Assembly (NCBI GenBank): GCA_035772405.1 | Contig: JAYKKM010000148.1 | Location: 966,501 to 1,030,500, forward strand | Length of the DNA: 64,000 bases | DNA from: Chrysogorgia sp. JL179-B06 | Taxonomy: Eukaryota; Cnidaria; Anthozoa; Scleralcyonacea; Chrysogorgiidae | Direction of reading: 5' to 3' | Shown here: piece after piece, positions 7,211 to 16,263 of the stretch | Position numbering within the stretch: position 1 is the first letter of the stretch | Layout of the letters: each line of letters opens with the position of its first letter | The notes under the pieces: generated by a model | Told to the model about the DNA's origin: nothing | The model's input: only the letters and a program-made list of their open reading frames with translations | Databases searched by the model: none | Made by a program: the position numbers and the translations under genes

Positions 7211-7774
7211 ATGGACAAACTTATGAGGCAGATGAGTTATGGTTTAACAATTGACGAGATCGCGAGTGAGACGCAAACTGAGTGTGGGGACACCTTCAGG
7301 CTTTACTACTGCTCGGATTGCGACGTTGTGAAAAACGTGACTGACTGCGGTGGGTACGCGTGTCCAAAGTGTGGCGACATCGAATGGGGTTACACTCAGA
7401 GTTACAGCGACATGAGACTCACGCGACTAAAAAGCGTTCACAAACGGTCTTGGTGGATGGGGAGGAGACTACGGAATGTTGTGAAGGGTGAGCACCTTGA
7501 GTTGATAAAAGAGGACTTCCTGAAAGTTGTCAATGTGCTGCACTCATGCAATTTGATAAAGGGTAGAAATGTCAGCAGATATGGATACTACATTATTAGG
7601 TTGTGTCATAGAAGACGAGTCAAGACACTCAAGAAGGTGTTAGACCTCAAAGACGGGAAGGTGAAAGACTTGTTCGACGATAATTTGTTTGGGGTGGTGT
7701 ACCCAAAGCTGGGATGGTGTGAAAGTGGTGATATTTATTACAATGAGTGGGCTAAGAAAAAAAGTGTAGTGTAA
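7211..7774 (+). CDS. Zinc-ribbon protein, VLTF3-like late transcription factor candidate (187 aa)
   Basis: The N-terminal zinc ribbon is formed by C34, C37, C51 and C54 (YYCSDCD then ACPKCGD). After it comes a tryptophan-containing basic linker (KRSWWMGRRLRNV) and then a helical region with IKEDFLKVVNVLHSC and YYIIRLCHRRRVKTL. This order matches the poxvirus/NCLDV late transcription factor VLTF3 family, in which a zinc ribbon precedes a conserved helical core. The ATG sits 3 bases after a TATAAGCG box. If correct, it would recognise the short TATAA-ATG promoters seen in this element. Similarity is by pattern only, so the assignment is tentative. Confidence 0.5.
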   Translation: MDKLMRQMSYGLTIDEIASETQTECGDTFRLYYCSDCDVVKNVTDCGGYACPKCGDIEWGYTQSYSDMRLTRLKSVHKRSWWMGRRLRNVVKGEHLELIKEDFLKVVNVLHSCNLIKGRNVSRYGYYIIRLCHRRRVKTLKKVLDLKDGKVKDLFDDNLFGVVYPKLGWCESGDIYYNEWAKKKSVV

Positions 7775-7784
7775 GTATAAGCCA

Positions 7785-10700
7785 ATGAGTCGGACTGTGA
7801 GAAACCCGCTGAAAAAAAGACGGGCGCATAAGACGAGTGCAGCCGTTGTCAATTCACTAACAGATGAAGCGACCAACGTTCACGGCTTCTTTAGAGACCA
7901 AGAGACACAACCTGTAGTCGAAGACCTCGCACCGTCAACGCATCTGTTGGATCGAGCACTGAGAGGGTTCACAAGGTCTTATGGAGTCGAAGTGATTGAC
8001 GACAGAGACATTAATCAGGTAAATGGTAGTAGAAGCGCTGTCACTAACCTTTTGAGACGTGAATTAGGTGAGACCAACGGAATGAAAGTGGTAGAGACAG
8101 TTAAGGTCACTTTTGAGAAAGTTTTAGAACTCGATAAGACCACATACAAAACTGCCTACTTTAACAGCGAAACGTTCGTCGTCATTAACGAGCATGACAT
8201 CGAGGGTGTCGCCAATCGTGGGTCGGAGCAGATTTTGACGCGGATAGCTGGGTGGCTATCTGAGGGGTCTGGATGGACTATCGACAAAATAGACGCACAC
8301 TACGTCAATGTCGCTATTTACAGACCTTTGCATGGGAGTAGCTACATTGCGTTGCCAAAGGAGCTGCGCAACAGTATGAAGGGTCTGATAAACGTAAATA
8401 ACGATGATGACAACGAGTGCTTTAGATGGTGCCACCTAGCGCATAAGTTTCCTGTTGGAAAACACTCCGATAGAGCGTCGAAGTACGCTAGGCATGTCAG
8501 TGAGCTGAACTACGACGGAATTGACTTCCCAGTCACACTCAAAGACTACAACAAGATCGAAAAGGCAAACGAAATTAGCATCAATGTTTTTGGGTATGAA
8601 AATTTGCAGCCATTCCCTGTGTACGTTTCTAAGGAGACGTATCCTGACCATATGGACCTATTGTTGATAACTAACGACGCGGGCAACAAGCATTATGTGT
8701 ACATTCGTGATTTTAACAAATTCATGTACCGTCAGACAGAGCACAAGGCAAGAAAACACTTTTGTAGACATTGCCTGCAGTGTTTTACTCGAGAGGATGT
8801 GCTTGAAAGTCATATTGAAGTGTGTTTGGTCATCAATGGGAAGCAAGCTATTAAAATGCCACAAAAAGGTGAGAAAGTGAAATATAAGAATTTTAGTAGA
8901 CAGCTAAACGTACCATTTGTGGTGTATGCAGACTTCGAGGCTATCACACAGAAGGTGCACACAACAACACCATCAAGCGAGTGTAGCTACACAAATGCTT
9001 ACCAGAGGCACGTTGACTGTGGTTATGGGTATAAACTGGTTTGTTGCTACGACGACGAGTATAGTAAGCCAGTAAAAGTGTATCGTGGTGAAAATGCAGT
9101 CAACAAGTTCATTGGGGAGATGTTAGAAATTGTTGAATATTGTAAAGAAACATCTGAGAGTCACTTTAACAAAGAAATGATACTGACTGATGACGATAGA
9201 CAAGACTTTGACGAGGCTAAGAGTTGTCATATTTGTAGTGTTGAGTACACTAGCGCTGACGTTAGAGTTAGAGACCACTGTCATGTGTCAGGTAAGTACA
9301 GAGGGTCCGCACATCGTCAGTGTAACGTGAACTTTAAGTTGACTGACAAAATCCCTGTGATCTTTCATAACCTACGTGGCTACGATAGCCATTTCATTAT
9401 GCAGGAGATTGGCAAGTTTGGTCAAGACATAAATGTGATACCGAACAACATGGAGAAGTACATGGCGTTCATGCTTGGAAAAAACTTGGTGTTCTTGGAC
9501 AGCTTTCAGTTCATGAGTAGTGGTCTAGACAACTTGGTAAGGAACCTACCAAGGGACGCTTTCAAATACACGTCAGAAGTGTTTCACGACGAGGGGTTGG
9601 CACTCATGACAAGAAAGGGAGTCTATCCCTACGATTATATGGACTCCTTTGAAAAATTTGACGAAAGCGAGCTACCCTCTAAAAAAGACTTTTACAGCGT
9701 TCTAAATGACGAGCACATCACGGAGGAAATGCACGAACGCGCTTGCGACGTGTGGGACTACTTCGATGTTGAAAGTATGGGTGAGTATCACGACCTGTAT
9801 TTGAAAAGCGATGTGCTCTTGCTTGCCGATGTTTTTGAGAACTTTAGAAAGACATGCCATCGTGAGTACAAATTAGACCCGTGTCATTATTTTACATCGC
9901 CTGGATTGGCTTGGGACGCCATGCTAAAGATGACTGGAGTGGAACTTGAATTATTGTCCGACATCGACATGTTCCAGTTCGTAGAACTAGGTATGCGTGG
10001 TGGTGTGAGCTACATATGCAACAGACATGGCGTGGCGAATAATAAGTACATGGAAGGGTACGATAAAGCTCAAGAGTCGAAGTATTTGATGTACCTTGAC
10101 GCCAACAATTTATATGGGTGGGCAATGAGTCGAAGTCTACCTACAGGTGGCTTCAAGTGGTTGACTGAGAAAGAAATAAAAAAGGTTAATCTATGCGACT
10201 ATCACGACGGTAGTGAAAAGGGCCTGCTGCTTGAAGTCGACTTGGAGTATCCAGCCCATTTGCATGACCTACATAACGACTACCCGCTGGCTCCTGAGAA
10301 GATGGAGATAACTGTTGACATGTTGTCGGAGTACTGCACGAAAATAAAAAATAAGTTTAACGTGAGTGTTGGTGGTGTGAAAAAGCTGGTGACTAATTTG
10401 ATGGACAAAAAAAAGTACGTGTGTCACTATGGAAATCTGCAGTTGTACGTGGATCTTGGATTGAAAATCAAAAAGGTGCATAGGGCCCTACAGTTCGACC
10501 AGTCCAAGTGGTTGGGCAAGTACATCGACTTTAACACAGTCAAGAGAACTGCGGCTAAGAACGCTTTTGAGAAGGATTTCTTCAAGTTGATGAATAACAG
10601 TGTGTTCGGAAAAACGATGGAAAACTTGAGGAAGCGTGTGGACGTAAGATTAGTGACCACTGCGAAGAAATTAGAAAAGCTTGTCTCGAAGCCGACGTTT

Positions 10701-11405
10701 GTGTCTTGCAAAATATTTAGCGAGAACTTAGTCGCTGTCCATAAGGTTAAAGAAACGCTGACATTAAATAGACCTGCATATGTGGGTATGTGCATACTAG
10801 ACTTGAGCAAAACGCTGATGTATGACTTCCACTACAACTATATCATGAAAAAGTACTCTAGCGATACCTGCAGACTACACTTCACCGACACTGACAGTCT
10901 GTTGTACACAATCAAAACTGACGACGTTTATTCTGACTTTATGGAGGAGCGCGAAAAGTTTGACAATAGCGATTACCCTGCAGACAACCCATTCGCTTTC
11001 AAAGAGAACAAGAAAGTCATTGGCAAGATGAAGGACGAGTGCGCTGGAACACCAATTATTGAGTTCGTCGGGTTGCGCAGTAAAATGTATAGCTATTTGA
11101 AAGAGGGTGGAGGTGGCGGGAAAACCGCTAAAGGTATTAGAAAAAATATAATTAAAAAGGTAATCAGACACGAAGATTACAAAAGCGTGTTACTTGAGCG
11201 GAAACAGTTGCGACACACAATGAAGACCATTAGAAGTGTCAAACATCAGCTAGGTAGTTACGAAATTAATAAAGTGTCGCTATCCTGTTTTGATGATAAA
11301 CGATACCTTTTAGAAAATGGCATTGACTCCTATGCGTATGGTCACAAAAACATTGAAGTAAAAGGCGAGGCGACAAACACTGAAAATAGTGAACAAACGG
11401 ACTAA
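7785..11405 (+). CDS. Protein-primed family B DNA polymerase, copy 1 (1206 aa)
   Basis: A full-length Polinton-type pPolB that replicates the linear element. An N-terminal region of about 325 residues has family-typical YIALPKELRN and FRWCHLAHKFPVGKH and may carry priming functions. A CxxC...H...C finger follows at 327-347. The 3'-5' exonuclease has motif I with D383 and E385 (YADFEAI), motif II HNLRGYDSHF (about 528-537) and motif III Y672/D676. Between exonuclease motifs I and II lies an endonuclease VII-like zinc module (C481, C484, D497-H-C-H500, H510, C513). Polymerase motif A is YLDANNLYGWAM (D772), motif B is LMNNSVFGKT (about 935-944) and motif C is DTDS (1035-1038), followed by SKMY. 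All catalytic residues are intact. The ATG lies behind TATAAGCCA. Confidence 0.95.
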   Translation: MSRTVRNPLKKRRAHKTSAAVVNSLTDEATNVHGFFRDQETQPVVEDLAPSTHLLDRALRGFTRSYGVEVIDDRDINQVNGSRSAVTNLLRRELGETNGMKVVETVKVTFEKVLELDKTTYKTAYFNSETFVVINEHDIEGVANRGSEQILTRIAGWLSEGSGWTIDKIDAHYVNVAIYRPLHGSSYIALPKELRNSMKGLINVNNDDDNECFRWCHLAHKFPVGKHSDRASKYARHVSELNYDGIDFPVTLKDYNKIEKANEISINVFGYENLQPFPVYVSKETYPDHMDLLLITNDAGNKHYVYIRDFNKFMYRQTEHKARKHFCRHCLQCFTREDVLESHIEVCLVINGKQAIKMPQKGEKVKYKNFSRQLNVPFVVYADFEAITQKVHTTTPSSECSYTNAYQRHVDCGYGYKLVCCYDDEYSKPVKVYRGENAVNKFIGEMLEIVEYCKETSESHFNKEMILTDDDRQDFDEAKSCHICSVEYTSADVRVRDHCHVSGKYRGSAHRQCNVNFKLTDKIPVIFHNLRGYDSHFIMQEIGKFGQDINVIPNNMEKYMAFMLGKNLVFLDSFQFMSSGLDNLVRNLPRDAFKYTSEVFHDEGLALMTRKGVYPYDYMDSFEKFDESELPSKKDFYSVLNDEHITEEMHERACDVWDYFDVESMGEYHDLYLKSDVLLLADVFENFRKTCHREYKLDPCHYFTSPGLAWDAMLKMTGVELELLSDIDMFQFVELGMRGGVSYICNRHGVANNKYMEGYDKAQESKYLMYLDANNLYGWAMSRSLPTGGFKWLTEKEIKKVNLCDYHDGSEKGLLLEVDLEYPAHLHDLHNDYPLAPEKMEITVDMLSEYCTKIKNKFNVSVGGVKKLVTNLMDKKKYVCHYGNLQLYVDLGLKIKKVHRALQFDQSKWLGKYIDFNTVKRTAAKNAFEKDFFKLMNNSVFGKTMENLRKRVDVRLVTTAKKLEKLVSKPTFVSCKIFSENLVAVHKVKETLTLNRPAYVGMCILDLSKTLMYDFHYNYIMKKYSSDTCRLHFTDTDSLLYTIKTDDVYSDFMEEREKFDNSDYPADNPFAFKENKKVIGKMKDECAGTPIIEFVGLRSKMYSYLKEGGGGGKTAKGIRKNIIKKVIRHEDYKSVLLERKQLRHTMKTIRSVKHQLGSYEINKVSLSCFDDKRYLLENGIDSYAYGHKNIEVKGEATNTENSEQTD

Positions 11406-11445
11406 TCAATTATTAACAGGTGGCAATTTTATCACGCGTGAGACA

Positions 11446-11680
11446 CTTTTACGATACATAAATTTGTAAAAATGTGATTTGACAAATTTGTGAAAATGTT
11501 GAAACGACACTTTCTATTTTTAAATGTGATTTGACAAATTTGTGAAAATGTGATTTGACAAATTTGTGAAAATATTGAAACGACTATTTTTTAAATGTGG
11601 TTTGACAAATTTGTGAAAATGTTGAAACGACTATTTTTTAAATGCGGTTCGACAAATTTGTGAAAATGTTGAAACGCACC
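11446..11680 (+). repeat. Iteron-like direct repeats with ACAAATTTGT palindromes
   Basis: At least five copies of a unit containing TTTGACAAATTTGTGAAAAT (often followed by GTTGAAACGAC) occur from about 11460 to 11680 at irregular spacing. The core ACAAATTTGT is a perfect 10-bp palindrome. The array follows the polymerase stop and precedes a terminal-like motif at 11934-11953. It could be a replication origin, a binding array for an element protein, or part of a terminal repeat. Confidence 0.75.
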
Positions 11681-11840
11681 TAAAAAATGGCTAAAGTAGC
11701 GTAAAGTTTAGCGAAAGTTGTGATTTTTTTAATATTTGGCATCAACTGAGTAGAAAACGTGGGAGGGGTGTTTAGATTGACTAACGATCACCATAATAGC
11801 GTAGAGACTAACGCTGCGAGCTCACCAACGTTGATTATAA

Positions 11841-11915
11841 AACGTGAGTACCAAAACATTGCCGAATTGTGGCTCGACACAAATTTGGTGATGTTTTGGT
11901 GTTTATATTCACGTT
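11841..11915. repeat. Imperfect inverted repeat upstream of terminal-like motif
   Basis: The arms 11841-11871 and 11877-11915 can fold into a hairpin. ACGTGA, CCAAAACATTG and AATTGTG on the left match CACAAATT, GGTGATGTTTTGG and TTCACGT on the right, with small bulges. It lies 18 bases before the terminal-like motif, so it may be part of the element's end structure. Confidence 0.5.
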
Positions 11916-11933
11916 CGACGTCGCTGGGCCCGC

Positions 11934-11953
11934 AGCCCCACTTACTATACTAC
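11934..11953 (-). repeat. Terminal-like motif, internal copy
   Basis: On the minus strand these bases read AGTATAGTAAGTGGGGCT after AGT. This differs by about one base from the right end of the palindrome at 16331-16352 and is close to its left end at 16136. Polinton termini usually begin with AG. It could mark the right end of the main element, with the second polymerase belonging to an adjacent partial copy. Confidence 0.5.
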
Positions 11954-11992
11954 TAAGCTTTAGTAGCAAATAGAGCACAAACCAAAGAGTGG

Positions 11993-12100
11993 ATGAGAAC
12001 TCATAAGTGGGTGTGTGAGACATGTGATAGACCATACCATGTGACCTCTAAATACAGACATTTAAAGACTAAAAAACATTTGAGAAATTTAAACATTTAA
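11993..12100 (+). CDS. Tiny C2H2 zinc-finger protein (35 aa) or fragment
   Basis: The frame from ATG 11993 encodes MRTHKWVCETCDRPYHVTSK and ends in KHLKTKKHLRN-type basic residues. It is a single finger with CxxC and two C-terminal histidines. The frame is open upstream to a stop at 11954-11956, giving up to 12 extra residues. Its stop ends 2 bases before the stop of the second polymerase on the other strand, so the two genes converge with no spacer. A regulatory DNA-binding peptide is possible; so is a decayed end of a longer gene. Confidence 0.5.
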   Translation: MRTHKWVCETCDRPYHVTSKYRHLKTKKHLRNLNI

Positions 12101-12102
12101 TT

Positions 12103-15100
12103 TCAAACTATTTTGTAATGTCCATACGCATAGCTAGATACACCATCTGGTAGTATATGTCGCTTGTCGTCAAAGCAACTCAAGGATATCTTGTTTATTT
12201 CGTAGCTTCCTAGTTGGTGGCTCTTGCTGCGAATAGTTTTAATTATGTGAGACATCTGCTCACCATTTGTCAGGACACTTTTATAGTTGTCGTGTCTTAT
12301 ATTATTTCTAATGGTACTCTTCTTGATACCCTTAGCAGTCTTCCCACCTTTTCCGTCCTCTTTTATGTAGCTATACATTTTCGACCTTAAACCAACGAAC
12401 TCAACGATGGGGACTCCTAATGTCTCATCCTTCATTTTACCAATAACCTTCTTATTGGTTAGATCGAAGTAAGGAGATGACTTGTCATATCCACTAAAGT
12501 CGAACACTTCTTTGTTAGCGTACATGTCTTTGTACACATCCTCCGTCTCAATCTCGTACATTAGACTATCCGTATCTGTGAATAGTAATTTGGCTTTGTT
12601 ACCATATTTATTTTTGATGTTACTGTAGTGGAAGTCATACATCAATGTCTTTGATAAGTCTAGAATACACATACCCACGTATGCTGGTCTATTTAGAGTT
12701 AGTGTCTCTTTGATCTTGTGAACTGCTACCAAGTTATTGTCAAATATCTTACTACTAACAAAGGTTGGTTTTGACGTTAGTTTCTCCAGTTTTGCCTTAT
12801 CTGTTACTAACTCCACATTCACACGTTTTCGTAGATTCTCCATAGTCTTTCCGAATACACTATTGTTCATGAGCTTAAAGAAATCCTTCTCAAAGTCATT
12901 CTTCGCTTGGGTTCTCTTGTCCGTATTAAAGTCGATATACTGTTTGAGCCATGGTGACTGATCGAACTGAAGTACTCTGTGTATCTTCTTAACCTTCATT
13001 CCCAAACTCTTGTATAATTGTAGGTTTCTATAATGAACAACGTACTTACTCTTACCGTTTAGGTTAGGTACAAGTTTTGCAACCTCTCCAACAGATATCT
13101 TAAACTTGTTTTGGATTGTCTTACAATAGTTTGACAACATATCACTACTTACTTTCATCCTCTCAGGGGCTAAAGGATAGTCGTTGTGAAGATCGTGCAA
13201 CTCCTCTGGATACTCTAAATCAACCTCGAGTATCAACCCCTTGTCTGATTCGTTGTTATATTTGTCTAGATTGTTGATATCAAAACCTTCGACCCACTCA
13301 AACCCACCAGTCGGTAGATACTGACACATAGCCCAACCATAAAGGTTATTAGCGTCTAGGTATACGATATGTTTCGACGGTTTACTACTATCATACCCCT
13401 TCATGTACTTGTTATTAGCTTCTCCGTGTCTATGTGTTATACAGGATACACCACCTCGCATTCCTTTCTCGATAAACTGAAACATATCAATGTTAGTCAT
13501 CAACTCTAGTTCCACTCCTGTCATCTTTAGAGCAGCGTCCCACGACAGTCCAGGTGACGTGAAGTAATGACAAGGGTCTAACTGGTAGTACTGTTTACAC
13601 GTTCTTCTAAAGTTCTCGAACACGTCAGCCAGTAGTAATACGTCAGACTTCAAGTACAAGTCGTGGTACTCACCCATGTTTCCCACACCCATTTTCTTCC
13701 ACACTTCTTGAGCGTGCTTGTAGTCTGTGTCTGACACATGCTCGTCGTTTAGGATGCTGTAGAAACTCTCCTTTGGTGGTAACTCAAGTTCGTTAAACTT
13801 ATCGAAACTATCCATATAGTCATATGGGTACACACCTTTTCGCGACACCAACTCTAGCTCCTCACCTTGAAACAGTTCAGACGTGTACTTGAGACAGTCC
13901 TTTGGTAGGTTGTTCACTAGGTTGGCTAGACTAGAGCTCATGAATTGGAAACTATCTAGAAACACTAGATGTTTACCTAACATGAATGCCATATATTTCT
14001 CCATATTATTTGGTATGACATTGATTTTCAGACCAACCTTACCTATCTCCTGCATTATGAAGTGGCTATCATACCCTCTTAGATTATGAAATATGACAGG
14101 TATCTTATCAGTCAGTCTATAGTTCCTATTGCATAACTGATGTGCAGAGCCTCTATATTTACCAGTGATATGACAATGATCTCGAACTCTCATGTCTCTA
14201 CGTTTATATTTTATATCACAAATATGACATTTAGTCGCTTCCTTGAAGTTAACCTTATCAGCTATGGTCATCACCATGTCCTTATTAAAATGCTCCTTTC
14301 TAACTTTCTTGCAGTACTTAACCTCCTCTAACATCTTTTTCATGAACTTCTTAACCGCTTTCGGACCTCGAAACATCTCTACTGGTTTACTATATTTATC
14401 ATCGTAACAGCACACTACTTTGTATCCATACCCACAGTCCGTATGTCTTTGGTACTCACTAGTGTACGATCCTGTGAGTGGTTTCACGTTGTCGACCTTC
14501 TCTGTGATAGCCTCAAAGTCTGCGTATATCACAAATGGTACCTCTAATTGTTTGTGGTAATTTTTGTACTCAATAGTGCTATCTTCTTCATCTGGCATCT
14601 TGATCGCTTGCTTACCATTTACCACCATACAAACCTCCTTATGTTTCTCTAGAACCTCACTGGTAGTAAAACATTGAAGACAGTACCTACAGAAACTATT
14701 GCGACACTTGTGTTTAGACTGACCGCACATAAACCTACAAAAGTCTTTGATGTACACGTAGTGTCGTTTAACACCATTAGTTATTAGCAGTAGGTCCATA
14801 TGATCCTCGAACTTCTCCTCAGAAACGTAGATAGGAAATGTCTGCTTGTTCTCATACCCAAACACGCTTATGCTGATATCATTCTGTCTCTCTATCTTGT
14901 TGTACTGTTTCGTATCCACTGGAAATCTCACTCCGTCATAATTGACAGAACCTACGTTCTTCTTGTGCTTCGACACTCTCTGCGGATTCTTTCCTACAGG
15001 ACACTTGTGCAACACGTGACACCACATGAAACACTTGTCATCTTCATTCTTTATATTAACCAAACCTTTCGACGCGTTCCTCAACTCCTCAGGTAGCTCA

Positions 15101-16263
15101 ATATAACTCGATCCTTTAAGAGGCTTATACACTACCACATTAATATAGTGATCACTAACATTATCTATAACCCACCCAGACCCTTCTGACAACCACACAG
15201 CTATACGATTCACTATCTCCTCACTAGCTTGCTTCGTAGCTCCACTAATATCAACACTATTGGTCACTGTTTTGACTACACTATTGAAGAAGGCTTCCTT
15301 AATCACAGACTCACCATTACCAATCTCTTTCTCTAGAGTTACTTTCAACGTCTCAGAAAACTTTAAACCTTTCAGTCTTTCTAACTCTTTCTGTAAAGCT
15401 GAGCCTACTACTCTTCTAGTCTTGACTAGTTGTTTTAGTGGGTCCTCTTTCTCGACCACCTTAACACTATACGACTTGGTGTACCCTTTGAGAGCAACTC
15501 TCCTTTGTACTACAGTAGGACGTGTCATCTTAGCAATAAGGTTAGTGATTCTCTCATACTCTTTGTCTGAGACCTCCTGACTTAGTCGTGACCTCTTAAC
15601 ATATCGTCTAAGATCACGTCTAGCCTTTCGAACTTCTCTGACCTCCCTAACTCTGGTGACTCTATTAATAACACCCTCTCTAGACCCCCTTCTAATAAGG
15701 TCCATCCACTTATACCCCAATGCTTTAGCGTCAGCTAGATAGCCAGACATCCTCTCTAGAAAACTCATCTTAATATTAGGCATAACTAAGTCACCAGAAC
15801 CTATAGCAGGATCACGTGCACCACCACTCGATAGTATACCACTACGAGCGACATTACCACCCACAACAGAGTTACGTTTACGTCCAGACCTTTTCATAAG
15901 AGTCGTTTTATTATTTAATATAGCTAAGTCCTTAGACCCTTTTGAACCATGAGCCCCACTCAACTCATGACTTGAAATAAAGCCTGTATCAGGATCATAT
16001 GTAATACTGCTTGACACAGCCTTGTCACGAACGACATCCTCACCCACAGCAGCCCCACGTCTAGACACCTCACTCTGTAGCCTACTAGCTGAGACATGTC
16101 TCTGACTCCCCAAACCATGTGACACATTGCCTATTAGTAGTCTCGAAAGTGGGGCTAACAGCAAACTTTTTCCATTTGAGTGTCTCAACTTCTCTAGGGA
16201 ACTAGACACTTTTTCCGTTTTTGGATTCTGCATATTTGCTCGAAAGTTATATGCGGAATCCAA
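12103..16263 (-). CDS. Protein-primed family B DNA polymerase, copy 2 with long N-terminal extension (1386 aa)
   Basis: This is a second complete pPolB, clearly related to copy 1 but diverged throughout. The exonuclease residues are D582 and E584, HNLRGYDSHF at about 726-735, and Y870/D874. The endonuclease VII-like module has C679, C682 and D695-H-C-H698. Polymerase motif A has D970 (YLDANNLYGWAM), motif B is at about 1131-1140 and motif C is DTDS at 1230-1233. It is about 180 residues longer at the N-terminus, including a basic Arg-rich segment (VREVREVRKARRDLRR). The first 43 codons lie within a large palindrome, so the true start may be a later Met, for example MKRSG near residue 123 or MTRPT near 247. 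No TATAA box precedes the first ATG. The frame is uninterrupted, which suggests recent function. Confidence 0.93.
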   Translation of the reverse strand: MDSAYNFRANMQNPKTEKVSSSLEKLRHSNGKSLLLAPLSRLLIGNVSHGLGSQRHVSASRLQSEVSRRGAAVGEDVVRDKAVSSSITYDPDTGFISSHELSGAHGSKGSKDLAILNNKTTLMKRSGRKRNSVVGGNVARSGILSSGGARDPAIGSGDLVMPNIKMSFLERMSGYLADAKALGYKWMDLIRRGSREGVINRVTRVREVREVRKARRDLRRYVKRSRLSQEVSDKEYERITNLIAKMTRPTVVQRRVALKGYTKSYSVKVVEKEDPLKQLVKTRRVVGSALQKELERLKGLKFSETLKVTLEKEIGNGESVIKEAFFNSVVKTVTNSVDISGATKQASEEIVNRIAVWLSEGSGWVIDNVSDHYINVVVYKPLKGSSYIELPEELRNASKGLVNIKNEDDKCFMWCHVLHKCPVGKNPQRVSKHKKNVGSVNYDGVRFPVDTKQYNKIERQNDISISVFGYENKQTFPIYVSEEKFEDHMDLLLITNGVKRHYVYIKDFCRFMCGQSKHKCRNSFCRYCLQCFTTSEVLEKHKEVCMVVNGKQAIKMPDEEDSTIEYKNYHKQLEVPFVIYADFEAITEKVDNVKPLTGSYTSEYQRHTDCGYGYKVVCCYDDKYSKPVEMFRGPKAVKKFMKKMLEEVKYCKKVRKEHFNKDMVMTIADKVNFKEATKCHICDIKYKRRDMRVRDHCHITGKYRGSAHQLCNRNYRLTDKIPVIFHNLRGYDSHFIMQEIGKVGLKINVIPNNMEKYMAFMLGKHLVFLDSFQFMSSSLANLVNNLPKDCLKYTSELFQGEELELVSRKGVYPYDYMDSFDKFNELELPPKESFYSILNDEHVSDTDYKHAQEVWKKMGVGNMGEYHDLYLKSDVLLLADVFENFRRTCKQYYQLDPCHYFTSPGLSWDAALKMTGVELELMTNIDMFQFIEKGMRGGVSCITHRHGEANNKYMKGYDSSKPSKHIVYLDANNLYGWAMCQYLPTGGFEWVEGFDINNLDKYNNESDKGLILEVDLEYPEELHDLHNDYPLAPERMKVSSDMLSNYCKTIQNKFKISVGEVAKLVPNLNGKSKYVVHYRNLQLYKSLGMKVKKIHRVLQFDQSPWLKQYIDFNTDKRTQAKNDFEKDFFKLMNNSVFGKTMENLRKRVNVELVTDKAKLEKLTSKPTFVSSKIFDNNLVAVHKIKETLTLNRPAYVGMCILDLSKTLMYDFHYSNIKNKYGNKAKLLFTDTDSLMYEIETEDVYKDMYANKEVFDFSGYDKSSPYFDLTNKKVIGKMKDETLGVPIVEFVGLRSKMYSYIKEDGKGGKTAKGIKKSTIRNNIRHDNYKSVLTNGEQMSHIIKTIRSKSHQLGSYEINKISLSCFDDKRHILPDGVSSYAYGHYKIV

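Noticed and set aside
8436..11171. Several antisense frames inside the first polymerase
   Set aside because: They are shadows of a strongly conserved coding frame and show no domain.
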